Assembly (NCBI GenBank): GCA_028822885.1 | Contig: JAPKCP010000178.1 | Location: 1 to 6,852, forward strand | Length of the DNA stretch: 6,852 nucleotides | Reading direction: 5' to 3' | DNA from: Yoonia sp. | GTDB lineage: Bacteria; Pseudomonadota; Alphaproteobacteria; Rhodobacterales; Rhodobacteraceae | Shown: in pieces, positions 5,646-6,852 of the stretch | Numbering within the stretch: the stretch's first letter is position 1 | Layout: the number at the start of each line of letters is the position of its first letter | Program-made: the position numbers and the translations under genes | Notes under the pieces: generated by a model | What the model saw: only the letters and a program-made list of their open reading frames with translations | Database searches by the model: none | What the model was told of the DNA's origin: nothing

Positions 5646-6422
5646 ATGGAATACCGCGCAATCAAACTTTGGATCAGAAACGATGTCGCTGTGATTACAC
5701 TGCGACGGCCAGAGGTGATGAATGCGCTGAACACGCAGATGCGGGCCGAGATTACCCATGCGGTTAAGGCGGCCGAGGCTGAAGCGCGTGTCGTGGTCAT
5801 GACTGGGCAGGGGAAATCTTTCTGCTCTGGCCAAGACTTAGGCGACGGCGGCAGTGCCGCTTCGCTTGATTTGGAACGAACCTTGCGCGATGAATATGTG
5901 CCGATGTTGCGGGCGATTGTTGATTGTAAAATCCCAACAATTGCCGCTGTGAACGGACCTGCTGCGGGTGCTGGTGCCAACCTTGCATTGGCTTTTGACG
6001 TAGTAATCGCCAGTGATGCAGCCTATTTTGTGCAAGCCTTTACGCGTATCGGTCTTATCCCGGACGCAGGCGGCACGCACTTTTTACCGCGACAAATAGG
6101 GTCAGCGCGGGCGATGGGTGCTGCGTTGTTTGCCGATAAGATCAGTGCACAACAAGCCGCCGATTGGGGTATGATTTACGAGTGTGTGGCTGATGATGAC
6201 TTCGCAAGCCGGTGGCAAGATCGCGCCGCTCATTTGGCTGCTGGACCAACGGTTGCCTATCAGCACGTGAAGACTGCGTTGCGCGCGTCTAGCGACAACA
6301 CGTTTGAACAGCAATTGGCGCTTGAAGCTAAGTTGCAGGGCAAGTGTGGACAGACCCGCGATTTTCAAGAGGGTGTGGTGTCGTTTTTGCAGAAACGAAA
6401 ACCAGCTTATGAGGGACGGTAA
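5646..6422 (+). CDS. Crotonase-family enoyl-CoA isomerase/hydratase, PaaG-like
   Basis: Cytoplasmic acyl-CoA enzyme of 258 residues, the usual crotonase length. The oxyanion-hole segments are CSGQDLGD (60-67, G62) and NGPAAGAGANLALA (103-116, G109). Aligning by eye with rat enoyl-CoA hydratase, both hydratase glutamates are replaced: the E144 position is N112 and the E164 position is F132. Instead there is D140 in GLIPDAGGT, the acid used by PaaG-type isomerases (PaaG converts ring-1,2-epoxyphenylacetyl-CoA to the oxepin form and can move enoyl double bonds). The C terminus LQGKCGQTRDFQEGVVSFL followed by KRKPAYEGR is also PaaG-like. No other phenylacetate genes are present, so a role in general enoyl-CoA isomerisation is equally possible. 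It is separated from ccmH by 90 bases and likely forms its own unit. Its last 16 bases overlap the 3' end of the minus-strand acetyltransferase gene. Confidence 0.88.
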   Translation: MEYRAIKLWIRNDVAVITLRRPEVMNALNTQMRAEITHAVKAAEAEARVVVMTGQGKSFCSGQDLGDGGSAASLDLERTLRDEYVPMLRAIVDCKIPTIAAVNGPAAGAGANLALAFDVVIASDAAYFVQAFTRIGLIPDAGGTHFLPRQIGSARAMGAALFADKISAQQAADWGMIYECVADDDFASRWQDRAAHLAAGPTVAYQHVKTALRASSDNTFEQQLALEAKLQGKCGQTRDFQEGVVSFLQKRKPAYEGR

Positions 6423-6852
6423 ATCTTATAATAGACGCTATCAGACCATACGCCATTGATACAAAATGTATTTTTGGCAAAGTGGCTTTGTGTGAAACCC
6501 AAGCTTTCAAGTAATCCAACCGAGGCTACGTTGTGAGGGTCCGCGTCAGCGATTAATTCTGACTGGTTTGTCGTCGCCCATATATGCGGCAGAATCACTT
6601 TCATTGCCTCGGTTATGATGCCCTGACGCCAAAAGTCGGGATGGAGCAGGAATCCAACCTCATTGTTTTGGTGCATCCCAACGGTACCGATGGCGGTGCC
6701 GTCTTTCTCAATAATGAAAAAAGTCTGACCTTCGCCTACGATCATCTGATCGAGGTTCTCTTGCGTTTGTTCTGGGTTGGCGTGCGGCGGGGTAGACCAA
6801 TACCGCATGGCATGCGGATCACTGTAGATTGCAAATAGATCTAACAGGTCAT
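6407..6852 (-). CDS. GNAT-family N-acetyltransferase, RimJ/RimL-like (5' end outside the window)
   Basis: The minus-strand frame is open from the TAA at 6407-6409 to the right edge and gives about 147 residues. The ATG at 6806-6808 is internal: upstream codons from 6850 read DLLDLFAIYSDPHAMRYW, the typical early part of a RimJ/RimL-type GNAT (DLFAIYSDPxVMRYWSTPP), so the true start lies beyond the window. Visible motifs are the acetyl-CoA-binding motif A region FLLHPDFWRQGIITEAM, in which R-Q-G-I-I-T-E-A replaces the more usual R-G-x-G-x-A, and the C-terminal NVASVGLLESLGF. The family acetylates protein N termini, antibiotics or small amines; the substrate cannot be inferred here. It converges on, and overlaps by 16 bases, the crotonase-family gene, with no terminator visible between them. 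Confidence 0.88.
   Translation of the reverse strand, partial: DLLDLFAIYSDPHAMRYWSTPPHANPEQTQENLDQMIVGEGQTFFIIEKDGTAIGTVGMHQNNEVGFLLHPDFWRQGIITEAMKVILPHIWATTNQSELIADADPHNVASVGLLESLGFTQSHFAKNTFCINGVWSDSVYYKIYRPS

Overview
The window looks like chromosomal DNA from an alphaproteobacterium, most likely a marine Rhodobacteraceae (Roseobacter-type) of moderate GC. This rests on three things seen by eye: the order of the cytochrome c maturation genes matches the alphaproteobacterial cycJ-cycK-cycL set; a GH108-type muramidase sits next to a holin of the 3TM gene-transfer-release family, a pair known from Rhodobacterales; and the left edge carries what looks like a VPLPA-CTERM sorting tail. Genus cannot be settled from the sequence alone.

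Layout, left to right. Positions 1-87 appear to be the 3' end of an exported, sorted protein. After a 59-base gap comes a tight + strand run: argC (147-1175, arginine biosynthesis), ccmE (1172-1639, haem chaperone), a three-gene lysis cassette consisting of an endolysin (1684-2295), a holin (2286-2873) and a small XhlA-like membrane protein (2863-3066), then ccmF (3139-5115, haem lyase subunit) and ccmH (5112-5555, apocytochrome thiol reductase). A 90-base gap with a short stem-loop separates this from a crotonase-family gene resembling the PaaG isomerase (5646-6422). Its 3' end overlaps, tail to tail, a GNAT acetyltransferase on the minus strand that runs off the right edge (6407-6852).

Two biological themes are interleaved. 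CcmE, CcmF and CcmH act together at the cytoplasmic membrane and periplasm to attach haem to c-type cytochromes; CcmABCD, CcmG and CcmI are not here and must be encoded elsewhere. Between CcmE and CcmF lies a compact, overlapping lysis module of the kind used to release gene transfer agent particles. Nothing else in the window is phage-like and there are no integrase, IS or att signatures, so the cassette looks like a resident part of the locus rather than a fresh insertion.

The points most worth a second look are: the lysis cassette embedded in a ccm operon; the XhlA-like third member; an EF-hand/dockerin-like calcium loop inside the endolysin; a GC-rich stem-loop just before ccmF; and a CtrA-like half-site just upstream of the endolysin. 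No gap longer than about 90 bases lacks a gene.
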